Positions 8,713 to 16,733 are shown, counted from the first letter of the stretch. The stretch is DNA of 64,000 nt from Parasediminibacterium sp046546515 (GCF_046546515.1 NZ_JBKHKJ010000001.1:186001-250000); one strand, 5' to 3'. Notes: a model not told the origin generated them from the sequence alone. Made by a program: numbers and translations.

Positions 8713-8766
8713 TTAATAAAACAATTTAATTATAACAAACCGCCTCCCACGAGGCGGTTTTTTTTT
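8692..8766 (+). promoter_or_regulatory. ilvE attenuator: antiterminator and terminator
   Basis: Terminator: AAACCGCCTC (8737-8746), loop CCAC, GAGGCGGTTT (8751-8760), then T6, a perfect 10-bp stem. Antiterminator: GGAGGTGG (8692-8699), inside the leader ORF just after the Ile/Val/Leu codons, can pair with CCGCCTCC (8740-8747) over eight bases with one G-U. The two structures exclude each other. A ribosome stalled on the Val/Ile run leaves 8692-8699 free and favours read-through. A ribosome reaching the stop at 8710 covers it and favours termination before ilvE at 8794. Confidence 0.75.
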
Positions 8767-8793
8767 GCCTCAAATTGCTAAAAACACAGAAGC

Positions 8794-9663
8794 ATGAAGT
8801 ACTACAATGAACACACCATTATTTACCACGATGGCAGTTTTGTAAAAGCTGCCGAAGCGACAATTGATTTGTATAGCCAGTCGATGCACTATGGCTATGC
8901 CGTATTCGAGGGCATCCGTTCTTACAAAACGAAAGACGGAAGCACCAAGATATTTAAACCTGTAGAGCATTACCAACGATTGATTGCTTCTGCAAAAGCA
9001 TTGAACATGCCATTTGCTTATACAACTGAGGAATTGATAACAGCTACAAACGAAGTGCTAGCAGCAAACAAACTAGGTGATGCCTATATACGCCCCTTGG
9101 TGTATGGACCTGATAACATGAGTTTTAACCCTAACACGGTTTCGCACTTCACTATCCAGGCTTGGGAAATGCAGCCTTTTTTAGGTGAAAAGCTGTTAAG
9201 GGTAATGTTATCCTCTTTCCAACGGCCAAACCCAAAAGCTTTTAGGATGGAAGCAAAGGCAAGTGGGCATTATGTAAATTCCATCATGGCCAGCCATGAG
9301 GCAAAAGCCAAAGGTTTTGACGAAGCACTACTGACGGATATAGATGGTTTTGCAGCAGAAGCCCCGGGTGCCAATTTGTTTTATGAAAAAGATGGAATAT
9401 TATATACTCCAGAATTAGGGCATATTTTACCTGGTATTACAAGGGCAACTGTTTTTGAAATATGTGCCCCAAAAGGGATAGAAATAATAGAGAAGCCTTG
9501 CACTGTAGAAGAAATATACGGAGCAGATGCAGCCTTTTTCTGCGGAACAGCGGCAGAAATTATTGGCTTTGAAAGCTTAGATAATCATCCGTTTGCAATG
9601 AAATGGGAGGATACATTGAGCAGACAAATACAATTGGCTTACAAAGAGTTGGTAATAGAATAA
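8794..9663 (+). CDS. ilvE: Branched-chain amino acid aminotransferase
   Basis: PLP enzyme (fold type IV) for the last transamination to Ile, Val and Leu. It has 289 aa, in the short-form range. It contains MHYGYAVFEGIRSY near residue 31, IRPLVYG near 99, the MEAKASGHYVNS block with the likely PLP Lys155, and EAPGANLF with substrate- and cofactor-binding residues. ATG 8794 lies 27 bases after the attenuator terminator. D-amino acid transaminase and 4-amino-4-deoxychorismate lyase share the fold, but the RSY and YGP motifs and the ilv setting support IlvE. Confidence 0.95.
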   Translation: MKYYNEHTIIYHDGSFVKAAEATIDLYSQSMHYGYAVFEGIRSYKTKDGSTKIFKPVEHYQRLIASAKALNMPFAYTTEELITATNEVLAANKLGDAYIRPLVYGPDNMSFNPNTVSHFTIQAWEMQPFLGEKLLRVMLSSFQRPNPKAFRMEAKASGHYVNSIMASHEAKAKGFDEALLTDIDGFAAEAPGANLFYEKDGILYTPELGHILPGITRATVFEICAPKGIEIIEKPCTVEEIYGADAAFFCGTAAEIIGFESLDNHPFAMKWEDTLSRQIQLAYKELVIE

Positions 9664-9726
9664 GGTTTTTAATGCCTGCAAGGGATATAAAATATATTAA
9701 GTAACAATAATCAGTTTCCACAGTTA

Positions 9727-9747
9727 CCCCCTTTTAATAGAAGGGGG
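9727..9747 (+). repeat. C5/G5 hairpin before ilvD
   Basis: CCCCCTT (9727-9733) pairs with AAGGGGG (9741-9747), followed by AAATATTTTT. It resembles a weak terminator or second attenuation point directly before ilvD. It also belongs to a C-run/G-run hairpin family seen at 11442, 16701 and 63770, so it may only be a dispersed repeat. Confidence 0.5.
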
Positions 9748-9760
9748 AAATATTTTTCTT

Positions 9761-11443
9761 ATGAGCGAATTAAATAAGTACAGTAAGACCGTTACACAAG
9801 ACACAACACAACCAGCAGCACAAGCGATGCTATATGGCATTGGGTTGACAGATGAAGATTTAGCAAAAGCTCAGGTAGGCATTGCCAGCATGGGCTGGGA
9901 TGGCAACACTTGTAATATGCACCTGAACGATTTGGCCAAAACCATTAAAAAAGGGGTTTGGGAAAATGATTTGGTAGGGTTGATTTTCAATACCATTGGT
10001 GTAAGCGATGGCATTAGCAATGGTACAGATGGTATGCGCTACAGCTTGGTAAGCCGTGATATTATTGCAGACAGCATAGAAGCAGTTTGTGGTGCACAAT
10101 ACTACGATGCGTTAATTGCTGTACCGGGGTGCGATAAAAATATGCCGGGTTCAATCATAGCAATGGGTAGGCTAAACCGCCCTGCTATTATGGTGTATGG
10201 TGGTACCATAGCCCCTGGCCATTACAAAGGGCAGGATTTGAATATTGTTTCTGCTTTTGAAGCCCTTGGGCAAAAAATTGCGGGCAATTTAAGCGATGAA
10301 GATTTTAAAGGTATTGTGATGCATAGCTGTCCGGGTGCTGGTGCCTGTGGTGGCATGTACACGGCCAACACCATGGCTGCTGCTATTGAAGCCTTGGGTA
10401 TGAGCTTGCCTTACTCTTCATCTAACCCTGCTATCAGCAAAGAAAAAGACCAGGAATGTAAAGATGCGGGCATAGCCATCAAGTTATTGTTGGAGAAAGA
10501 TATTAAGCCGAGCGACATCATGACCCGCAATGCATTTGAAAATGCCATGGTAACCATCATGGTATTGGGTGGAAGCACCAATGCGGTATTGCACCTGATA
10601 GCGATGGCAAAAAGCGTGGACGTGACATTGACTGTGGATGATTTCCAAGCTGTAAGTAACCGCATACCCATGCTGGCTGACTTTAAACCAAGCGGCAAAT
10701 ACCTGATGCAGGACTTGCATGAACACGGTGGTGTGCCATCTGTAATGAAATATTTATTAAAAGAAGGATTGCTTCATGGCGATTGCTTGACTGTAACAGG
10801 TAAAACCGTAGCTGAAAACTTGGCAGAGGTGCCTGATTTGGACTTTTTTAAACAAAAAATAATCTACCCATTAGACAAGCCATTGAAAGCTACCGGCCAC
10901 TTGCAAATTTTGTATGGCAACCTAGCTGAAAAAGGCTCTGTAGCAAAAATAACAGGCAAGGAAGGAGAAAAATTCACAGGCCCTGCAAGGGTTTTTGACG
11001 GCGAAAAAGAATTGATAGCCGGTATACAAAGCGGCAGGGTACATGAGGGCGATGTGGTAGTAATCAGGTATGTGGGGCCAAAAGGCGGTCCCGGTATGCC
11101 AGAAATGTTGAAACCTACTAGTGCTATCATAGGTGCAGGCTTGGGCAAAACAGTAGCGTTGATTACCGATGGTCGTTTCAGCGGTGGCACCCATGGTTTT
11201 GTAGTGGGGCATATCACACCAGAGGCTTACGATGGCGGTGGCATTGCTTTGGTGAATGACGATGACATTATAGAACTCGATGCCGTGAACAATACCATCA
11301 ATTTAAAAGTACCTGCTGAGGAAATAGCAGCACGGAAAGCCGCTTGGGTAAAACCAGTCTTGAAAGCCACAAAAGGCGTATTGTTTAAATATGCCCAATG
11401 CGTGAAAGATGCCAGCGAAGGGTGTGTAACGGATGAGGCGTAA
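9761..11443 (+). CDS. ilvD: Dihydroxy-acid dehydratase
   Basis: Iron-sulfur dehydratase of the valine/isoleucine pathway, 560 aa, full length. Three conserved cysteines suited to a [2Fe-2S] cluster are visible: Cys51 (DGNTCNMHL), Cys124 (PGCDKNMPG) and Cys196 (GACGGMYTAN). KGGPGMPEM and DGRFSGGTHGFVVGHITPEA lie near the C-terminus, where the catalytic region sits. The related phosphogluconate dehydratase (Edd) is excluded by length and by the ilv operon setting. It follows ilvE by 97 bases with a hairpin between them. Confidence 0.97.
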   Translation: MSELNKYSKTVTQDTTQPAAQAMLYGIGLTDEDLAKAQVGIASMGWDGNTCNMHLNDLAKTIKKGVWENDLVGLIFNTIGVSDGISNGTDGMRYSLVSRDIIADSIEAVCGAQYYDALIAVPGCDKNMPGSIIAMGRLNRPAIMVYGGTIAPGHYKGQDLNIVSAFEALGQKIAGNLSDEDFKGIVMHSCPGAGACGGMYTANTMAAAIEALGMSLPYSSSNPAISKEKDQECKDAGIAIKLLLEKDIKPSDIMTRNAFENAMVTIMVLGGSTNAVLHLIAMAKSVDVTLTVDDFQAVSNRIPMLADFKPSGKYLMQDLHEHGGVPSVMKYLLKEGLLHGDCLTVTGKTVAENLAEVPDLDFFKQKIIYPLDKPLKATGHLQILYGNLAEKGSVAKITGKEGEKFTGPARVFDGEKELIAGIQSGRVHEGDVVVIRYVGPKGGPGMPEMLKPTSAIIGAGLGKTVALITDGRFSGGTHGFVVGHITPEAYDGGGIALVNDDDIIELDAVNNTINLKVPAEEIAARKAAWVKPVLKATKGVLFKYAQCVKDASEGCVTDEA

Positions 11444-11465
11444 CCCCCATCCCCTAAAGGGGGTT
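11442..11465. repeat. C-run/G-run hairpin at the end of ilvD
   Basis: AACCCCC (11442-11448) and GGGGGTT (11459-11465) enclose a ten-base loop and overlap the ilvD stop codon. Same hairpin family as at 9727. Confidence 0.55.
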
Positions 11466-11488
11466 GAGGTCGCAATTTGTGATCTCAA
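11464..11488. repeat. ORF6N-associated palindrome, copy 1
   Basis: 11-base arms around a central ATT (11475-11477), with two G-T-type mismatches. Core TCGCAATTTGTGA. Degenerate relative of the perfect copies at 11718 and 11997. Confidence 0.6.
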
Positions 11489-11514
11489 AGTAAAAATGCG
11501 TAGATTTTATTACT

Positions 11515-11600
11515 AATCAAAAGTGCCGTTAGGCACGAAATATCGGTAGCGCATAGATAAAACTGGTATTTCAGTCCCGTAGGGACGGCATATTGGTAGT
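11515..11600. repeat. Small palindrome cluster, likely dispersed repeat
   Basis: Contains GTGCCGTTAGGCAC and GTCCCGTAGGGAC, each a short palindrome, joined by GAAATATCGGTAGCG and a second ATATTGGTAG. This arrangement resembles miniature repeats I associate with Bacteroidota intergenic DNA. Only this copy is in the window. Confidence 0.45.
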
Positions 11601-11627
11601 TTTGATATCACAATTTGTAATTTCAAA
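11601..11627. repeat. ORF6N-associated palindrome, copy 2
   Basis: 12-base arms around ATT, core TCACAATTTGTAA, 10 of 12 positions paired. Confidence 0.6.
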
Positions 11628-11650
11628 TTTTGCAAAAAATACAATCTCAT

Positions 11651-11685
11651 TTTTTCTAAGGTCACAAATAGTGACCTTAGAAAAA
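11651..11685. repeat. ORF6N-associated palindrome, copy 3 (terminator-like)
   Basis: Perfect 15-base arms (TTTTTCTAAGGTCAC and inverse) with a 5-base centre AAATA. The A and T flanks would make it a bidirectional terminator. Its GGTCACAAA core links it to the neighbouring palindromes. Confidence 0.6.
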
Positions 11686-11717
11686 TAAAAATGCTTTTTA
11701 AAGAAGAGATGTAAAAA

Positions 11718-11746
11718 ACTTGAGGTCACAATTTGTGACCTCAAGT
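11718..11746. repeat. ORF6N-associated palindrome, copy 4 (perfect 13-3-13)
   Basis: Perfect 13-base arms ACTTGAGGTCACA and inverse around ATT. It ends three bases before the ATG at 11750, a position where a bound protein would block the gene's own expression. Confidence 0.75.
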
Positions 11747-11749
11747 CAG

Positions 11750-12334
11750 ATGATAAACAATTATTCAATGCAACTACAAATTATACAGCAAAAGATATTT
11801 GAAATCAGGGGGCATAAAGTAATGCTTGATTTTGACCTTGCGGAGATGTACGAGGTAGAGACGAGGGTATTCAATCAAGCCATCAAAAGAAATATAGACA
11901 GTTTCCCAGAAGATTTTATGTTTAGGCTTACGGCAAAGGAATGGAAACAGTTGTCGTCCGAGCTTTCTAGTAAATCTGTAAACAAAGATGATAAAAGTTT
12001 GATATCACAATTTGTGATATCAAACAGGGGCGGTAGGCAACAAGCGCCTTATGCTTTTACAGAACATGGCGTAACAATGTTAGCAAGTGTTTTAAAAAGC
12101 CCAACAGCCCGGAAAATGAACATCGCCATTGTGCGGGCTTTTATTGAGCTAAGGAAATTTGCTGTGCAATACACGAATATCATTGGTCAATTGCAGGAAC
12201 TAAAAGAACGGGTAGGCAACCATGATGCGCAACTGAACCAGATATACGAGGCATTGGATAAATTGCTGGCACAAAAAGAAGTAGAAGAAGATTGGGAAAA
12301 CAGGCAAAGGATAGGGTTTAAGGCAACGGATTAA
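11750..12334 (+). CDS. ORF6N domain protein, phage-type DNA-binding regulator
   Basis: A 194-aa protein with an N-terminal ORF6N domain: LQIIQQKIFEIRGHKVMLDF, then DLAEMYEVETRVFNQAIKRN, FPEDFMFRLT and YAFTEHGVTMLASVL. This domain occurs in phage antirepressors and related chromosomal genes and is thought to bind DNA. The C-terminal 60 residues are helical and charged, suited to a coiled coil. A TTG at 11720 would start inside the palindrome; ATG 11750 or 11768 is preferred. The gene interrupts the ilv cluster and contains a perfect 13-3-13 palindrome (11997-12025) coding for LISQFVISN. Mobile or phage origin is inferred. Confidence 0.88.
   Translation: MINNYSMQLQIIQQKIFEIRGHKVMLDFDLAEMYEVETRVFNQAIKRNIDSFPEDFMFRLTAKEWKQLSSELSSKSVNKDDKSLISQFVISNRGGRQQAPYAFTEHGVTMLASVLKSPTARKMNIAIVRAFIELRKFAVQYTNIIGQLQELKERVGNHDAQLNQIYEALDKLLAQKEVEEDWENRQRIGFKATD
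11997..12025. repeat. ORF6N-associated palindrome, in-gene copy (perfect 13-3-13)
   Basis: Perfect 13-base arms GTTTGATATCACA and inverse around ATT, with the same TCACAATTTGTGA core and geometry as the intergenic copy at 11718. It lies inside the ORF6N coding sequence. Confidence 0.75.
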
Positions 12335-12360
12335 ATACATGCAACTAAAAAACTAGAAAA

Positions 12361-13179
12361 ATGAAATTTTTATCAACTTTAGTAATAGTATTGATTGTAT
12401 TTGCACACATTGGCTATTCACAAGATACATTGGTTAAATATTATGATTCATCTTGGAACAGGCTTAGTACAAAAGAAAATGCGAGGTTTTACTTGAAAGC
12501 TGTTAAGGAAGAAAATTTATATAAGTGCAAAATATATTATTTGCCATCAATGAACATATACAGTAGGTACACTTGTAAGGATACCGCATTGAAACAAAGC
12601 ATAGGTTTGGATTTAAACTACCATGAGAATGGGCAGCTAAAGGATTCTTCTTTGTATTCAAAAGAAAGCAAACATCTGTTTAGGTATTCTTTTTATGAAA
12701 GCGGCAAGTTGAAGAATGTCACAAATTATGGGGATAGCGGTGCATACAATACCCATGATTTTTATGAGAATAATAAGTTGAGGGCTTATTCGTACAGGAA
12801 TAAAGGGGCAAAGGAAAGTATTGATACGGGTTATGATGAAAGCGGTAATATTGTTCCTGATTACATATATATGAGGGCAGCTGTATTTCCCGGTGGTCCA
12901 AATGGGTGGGTAAAATTTTTGCAAAAGCATTTAGACTCATATGTTCCCACGTTCAATTTTGCACCAAGGGGTAAATACACAGTTATGGTTGCTTTTATGG
13001 TAAACAAAGAAGGGAAAGTACAAAATATAAGGACTGAAAATGACCCTGGATATGGTACAAAAAAGGAGGCTATGCGGGTTATGAGTAAAAGCCCAGATTG
13101 GGAACCAGCAATAGAGTACAACCAACCAGTAAATTATACACTACGGCAGGCAATAACTTTTATTGTAAGTGGTTATTAG
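12361..13179 (+). CDS. Secreted protein with TonB C-terminal-like domain (first paralogue)
   Basis: A 272-aa protein with a signal peptide (MKFLSTLVIVLIVFAHIGYS, cleavage near residue 20). The middle is Tyr/Lys-rich with MORN-like turns (YHENGQLKDSSLYSKESK, FYESGKLKNV). The C-terminal 80 residues match the TonB C-terminal fold as used in Bacteroidota periplasmic proteins (GKYTVMVAFMVNKEGKVQNI, then APDWEPAI-like and a terminal TFIVSGY). There is no N-terminal membrane anchor or proline-rich region, so it is not a normal energy transducer. The next gene is a paralogue. Function unknown. Confidence 0.75.
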   Translation: MKFLSTLVIVLIVFAHIGYSQDTLVKYYDSSWNRLSTKENARFYLKAVKEENLYKCKIYYLPSMNIYSRYTCKDTALKQSIGLDLNYHENGQLKDSSLYSKESKHLFRYSFYESGKLKNVTNYGDSGAYNTHDFYENNKLRAYSYRNKGAKESIDTGYDESGNIVPDYIYMRAAVFPGGPNGWVKFLQKHLDSYVPTFNFAPRGKYTVMVAFMVNKEGKVQNIRTENDPGYGTKKEAMRVMSKSPDWEPAIEYNQPVNYTLRQAITFIVSGY

Positions 13180-13201
13180 AATAAAATTATTTAGAAAAAT
13201 A

Positions 13202-14083
13202 ATGATGAAAGCACTTGTTTTTAGCATACAAATATTATTGGTAATAGCAACGGCCACCATTGCCAATAATTGTATTGCACAAGAGGGGGAAATAGTAAAA
13301 TACTACGATTCACTTTGGCATCCTACCAACGAGGAAGGCGCACAATATGTTGGAAAATTTGAAAAAGTAGATACCTTGTACCAATACACTTTTTATTATC
13401 TGTCTTCGCACAAAATATACAGCCGTGGTATGAGTACTAAGTCCGAGATAAGAAACCAAATAGGCCCAAGGGTTACTTATTTCTTAAACGGCAAAATAAA
13501 AGACACGGCTTATTTTTATAAAAAGAACTTTGCAAGCTCCTTAAAGTCTTATTATCCCAACGGCACTATAAAAGACTCGCTTGTGAACGGCGATAATCGG
13601 TTGGGGTATAAAAGGTATTTTTTCTCTTATACGGGCAAGTGCGACTCTTTGGAATACAGGGATTCTTTTGGGCGTGCAATGGTGGAAGGGTTTGGTGCAG
13701 ATGGGAGTAGTATTTTTAAAAAGTACAAGTATTATAATGATTCCTTAAAAGACTATAAACATGCGGAGGGTATAGTAATAGCAGCAGAATTTATAGGTGG
13801 GTCTCAAGCGTGGGCAAAATATTTACAAAAGAACCTAGATGTTACTACTCCAAGTAGAAGAGCGGCACCGAATGGTAAGTACACTGTGATGTTATCTTTT
13901 ATTGTAAATGAAGATGGTAGTATTGGGCAAGTAGTTGCAGAAAACGACCCAGGATATGGGTGTGCAGAAGAAGCAGTGCGGGTTTTAAAAAATATCCCCA
14001 AATGGAATCCAGCCATTCAAGATGGAAAATATGTTACTTACAAGGGAAGGCAGTCACTCACTTTTATGGTGAGTAGTTATTAA
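13202..14083 (+). CDS. Secreted protein with TonB C-terminal-like domain (second paralogue)
   Basis: A 293-aa paralogue of the preceding gene in tandem, sharing the start of the mature region (VKYYDSLW), the MORN-like turn YPNGTIKDSLVNGD and the C-terminal block GKYTVMLSFIVNEDGSIGQV...NDPGYG. A frame open from GTG 13169 overlaps the previous gene, but ATG 13202 (or 13205) directly begins a signal peptide and is preferred. The spacing of 22 bases indicates one transcript. The pair sits between ilvD and ilvB without obvious metabolic link. Function unknown. Confidence 0.75.
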   Translation: MMKALVFSIQILLVIATATIANNCIAQEGEIVKYYDSLWHPTNEEGAQYVGKFEKVDTLYQYTFYYLSSHKIYSRGMSTKSEIRNQIGPRVTYFLNGKIKDTAYFYKKNFASSLKSYYPNGTIKDSLVNGDNRLGYKRYFFSYTGKCDSLEYRDSFGRAMVEGFGADGSSIFKKYKYYNDSLKDYKHAEGIVIAAEFIGGSQAWAKYLQKNLDVTTPSRRAAPNGKYTVMLSFIVNEDGSIGQVVAENDPGYGCAEEAVRVLKNIPKWNPAIQDGKYVTYKGRQSLTFMVSSY

Positions 14084-14115
14084 GTTAGTAATTATTTTTT
14101 TTAATATAAACAAAT

Positions 14116-15900
14116 ATGGAAACATTAATCATAGAAGAAAAAGAACTGGACATCGACATCAGTGTTGAGGAAGCCCCTGAGTGGGACAACAAAGCTGGCA
14201 CCAGCATTAGCGGTTCACAAGCTGTATTAGAGGCTTTGATAGCAGAGGGCTGCGATACTGTTTTTGGCTACCCGGGCGGGGCTATCATGCCTATTTATGA
14301 TGCTTTGTACGATTATCATGACAAATTGAAACATATATTGGTACGTCATGAGCAGGGTGGGATTCATGCTGGTCAAGGCTATGCACGCAGTTCTGGTAAA
14401 GTAGGGGTTGTATTTGCAACTAGTGGTCCTGGTGCTACCAATTTGGTAACTGGTTTGGCCGATGCCATGATAGATAGTACCCCTTTGGTTTGTATCACTG
14501 GTCAAGTATTCGCCCATTTGCTGGGTACCGATGCTTTTCAGGAAGTAGATGTAATTAATATTACCACCCCCATCACCAAATGGAATTACCAAGTTACGGA
14601 TGCCAATGAAATACCCAATATATTGGCAAAAGCCTTTTTCCTTGCTCGCACCGGAAGGCCTGGACCAGTATTGATTGACATTACCAAAAATGCCCAGCTT
14701 CAAAAGTTTGATTACGAAGGTTATACGCCTTGCTCGCACATACGCAGCTACCGCCCCAAGCCAATCGTAAGGAAATCTTATGTGGAAGAGGCTGCCAAAT
14801 TGATAAATGAAGCTCAAAGGCCTTTCGTGATTTTTGGGCAGGGCGTGATATTGGGTGAAGCCGAAAAAGAATTCAAAGCATTTATAGAAAAAGGGGGCTT
14901 ACCAGCCGCATGGACATTGTTGGGGTTGAGTGCATTGCCAACCGACCACCCACAAAATGTAGGTATGCTGGGTATGCACGGCAATTATGGCCCCAATGTA
15001 TTGACCAATGAGTGTGATGTATTGATAGCGGTAGGTATGCGTTTTGACGATCGGGTTACTGGCCGTTTAGATAAATATGCCAAGCAAGCCAAGGTTATAC
15101 ACCTAGATATAGACCCTGCCGAGATAGACAAAAACGTAAAATCGACCGTGCCTGTTTGGGGCGATTGTAAGGAAACGTTGCCAATGCTTACCCAATTGCT
15201 GGAGAAAAAACAGCATACAGCTTGGATGAATCAGTTTAAGGAGTTAGCTGCAAAAGAAACAGCAGTAGTCATCCATAAAGAATTGAACCCAACCGAAGGC
15301 GAAATGACGATGGGTGAGGTAATGAAGGTTTTGAATGAATTGACCCATGGCGATGCTATTATTGTTACCGATGTTGGCCAACACCAGATGGTAGCCAGTC
15401 GATATGCCAAATTCAATCAATCCAAAAGTAATATCACTTCTGGTGGTGCTGGTACCATGGGGTTTGGCCTACCTGCTGCTATTGGTGCCAAGTTTGGCGC
15501 ACCAGAAAGGACAGTTGTAGCCATTATTGGCGATGGAGGCATACAAATGACTATACAGGAATTTGGTACCATTATGCAAACAGGTGTTGATGTGAAAATA
15601 TTGATACTAAACAACCGCTTCTTGGGCATGGTAAGGCAGTGGCAGCAATTGTTCCATGATAAACGCTATTCTTTCGTAGATATTCAAAGTCCTGATTATG
15701 TAGCCGTTGCAAAAGCGTACCGTATAGATGGTAGTTGCATCAATGATAGGAAAGATTTAAAGACTGCATTATCTGAAATGTTGAACAACAAAGGCTCTTA
15801 CCTATTAGAAGTAATGGTAGCCAAAGAAGACAATGTGTTCCCAATGGTGCCGCAGGGCAGGGGTGTATCGGATATAGTATTGAGCAAAGAGGAAGTATAG
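14116..15900 (+). CDS. ilvB: Acetolactate synthase large subunit
   Basis: ThDP- and FAD-dependent enzyme joining two pyruvates, or pyruvate and 2-oxobutyrate, at the start of Val/Ile/Leu synthesis. The 594 aa include a 30-residue N-terminal extension before SGSQAVLEALIAEGCDTVFG. VRHEQGGIHAGQGYAR carries the catalytic Glu. GDGGIQMTIQEFGT...LNNRFLGMVRQWQ is the ThDP/Mg2+ motif near residues 474-510. The order N-domain, FAD domain, PP domain is intact. The regulatory subunit follows by 134 bases, so this is the biosynthetic rather than the catabolic enzyme. Confidence 0.96.
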   Translation: METLIIEEKELDIDISVEEAPEWDNKAGTSISGSQAVLEALIAEGCDTVFGYPGGAIMPIYDALYDYHDKLKHILVRHEQGGIHAGQGYARSSGKVGVVFATSGPGATNLVTGLADAMIDSTPLVCITGQVFAHLLGTDAFQEVDVINITTPITKWNYQVTDANEIPNILAKAFFLARTGRPGPVLIDITKNAQLQKFDYEGYTPCSHIRSYRPKPIVRKSYVEEAAKLINEAQRPFVIFGQGVILGEAEKEFKAFIEKGGLPAAWTLLGLSALPTDHPQNVGMLGMHGNYGPNVLTNECDVLIAVGMRFDDRVTGRLDKYAKQAKVIHLDIDPAEIDKNVKSTVPVWGDCKETLPMLTQLLEKKQHTAWMNQFKELAAKETAVVIHKELNPTEGEMTMGEVMKVLNELTHGDAIIVTDVGQHQMVASRYAKFNQSKSNITSGGAGTMGFGLPAAIGAKFGAPERTVVAIIGDGGIQMTIQEFGTIMQTGVDVKILILNNRFLGMVRQWQQLFHDKRYSFVDIQSPDYVAVAKAYRIDGSCINDRKDLKTALSEMLNNKGSYLLEVMVAKEDNVFPMVPQGRGVSDIVLSKEEV

Positions 15901-15907
15901 GAAAAAA

Positions 15908-16021
15908 TAGCCACTAAGGCACAAAAAAACAAAGATGCACTAAGGTCTTAAGGAAAGAAAGCATATAGATATGTATTCTTTTTTCTTCGTGCCACTTTGA
16001 GCCTTCGAGTCTTTGTGGCAA
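15908..16021. repeat. CACAAAG-family repeat, inverted pair between ilvB and ilvN
   Basis: GCCACTAAGGCACAAAA at the left and an inverse TTCGTGCC...TTTGTGGCA at the right form a long imperfect stem-loop. Member of a dispersed intergenic family seen about ten times in the window. Confidence 0.65.
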
Positions 16022-16034
16022 TAAAACATAAAAA

Positions 16035-16622
16035 ATGAAACAGGAATTTACCATCACCGTTTATACAGAAAACCAGGTAGGGCTGCTTGTGCGCATTGCC
16101 ATTATTTTCTCTCGCAGGAAGATAAATATCGAAAGCCTGAATACTTCACCTTCTGAGGCAGAAGGCATCCACCGTTTTACCATCGTAATAAACGAAGAAG
16201 AAGAAGTGGTAAGGAAACTTTGCCGTCAGATTGAAAAGCAAGTAGAAGTATTGAAAGCCTATTTTAATACAAACGAGGAAATTGTTTGGCAAGAACTGGC
16301 TTTGTACAAAGTACCTACCGATATTATTGCAGAAAAAGTGAAGGTTGAGCGTTTGCTTCGCCAATTTGGTGCAAGAGCAGTAGCTATCCGTATGGATTAT
16401 ACTATTTTTGAAACAACAGGGCATAGGGAAGAAACAGAAGGTCTTATCAAAGCTTTGGCTCCTTATGGATTGATAGAGTTTGTACGTAGTGCCAGGGTAG
16501 CTATCATTAAAGCTAGTAGTGGTTTCCATGATAAATTAAGGGAGTTCGAAACTTACCAACCTGCAAAGGAATTGGCAGAAAATGAATACTTAGGCAAACA
16601 GGCAGAGGTTTTTTCAATGTAA
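16035..16622 (+). CDS. ilvN: Acetolactate synthase small (regulatory) subunit
   Basis: A 195-aa ACT-domain protein that activates IlvB and confers valine feedback. The N-terminal ACT domain is ITVYTENQVGLLVRIAIIFS followed by RRKINIESLNTSPSE (residues about 4-40). The C-terminal domain (VERLLRQFGARAVAIRMDYT onward) is the second half typical of the roughly 160-195-aa forms. ATG 16035 follows a repeat-bearing spacer. The setting between ilvB and ilvC confirms the role. Confidence 0.94.
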   Translation: MKQEFTITVYTENQVGLLVRIAIIFSRRKINIESLNTSPSEAEGIHRFTIVINEEEEVVRKLCRQIEKQVEVLKAYFNTNEEIVWQELALYKVPTDIIAEKVKVERLLRQFGARAVAIRMDYTIFETTGHREETEGLIKALAPYGLIEFVRSARVAIIKASSGFHDKLREFETYQPAKELAENEYLGKQAEVFSM

Positions 16623-16700
16623 TAACATTGTTAAGTGTATAGTAAGACATACCTTGCCGAACTTTTATAATAGAACAATAATTTAAACAACAATTAAAAA

Positions 16701-16733
16701 TTCCCCGTAACTCCCCCTTTTAGGGGACGGGGG
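16701..16733. repeat. C-run/G-run hairpin before ilvC
   Basis: CCCCGT (16703-16708) with ACGGGG (16727-16732) and inner TCCCC with GGGGA. Same family as 9727 and 11442. It lies directly before the ilvC start. Confidence 0.55.

Noticed and set aside
8737..8766. Plain terminator of leuB
   Set aside because: It lies 190 bases after leuB, downstream of a new promoter and a leader ORF whose segment pairs with it. Attenuation explains more of the sequence, although a second use as a leuB terminator is possible.
11720..11749. TTG start of the ORF6N gene
   Set aside because: It lies inside the perfect palindrome; ATG 11750 or 11768 fits the domain start better.
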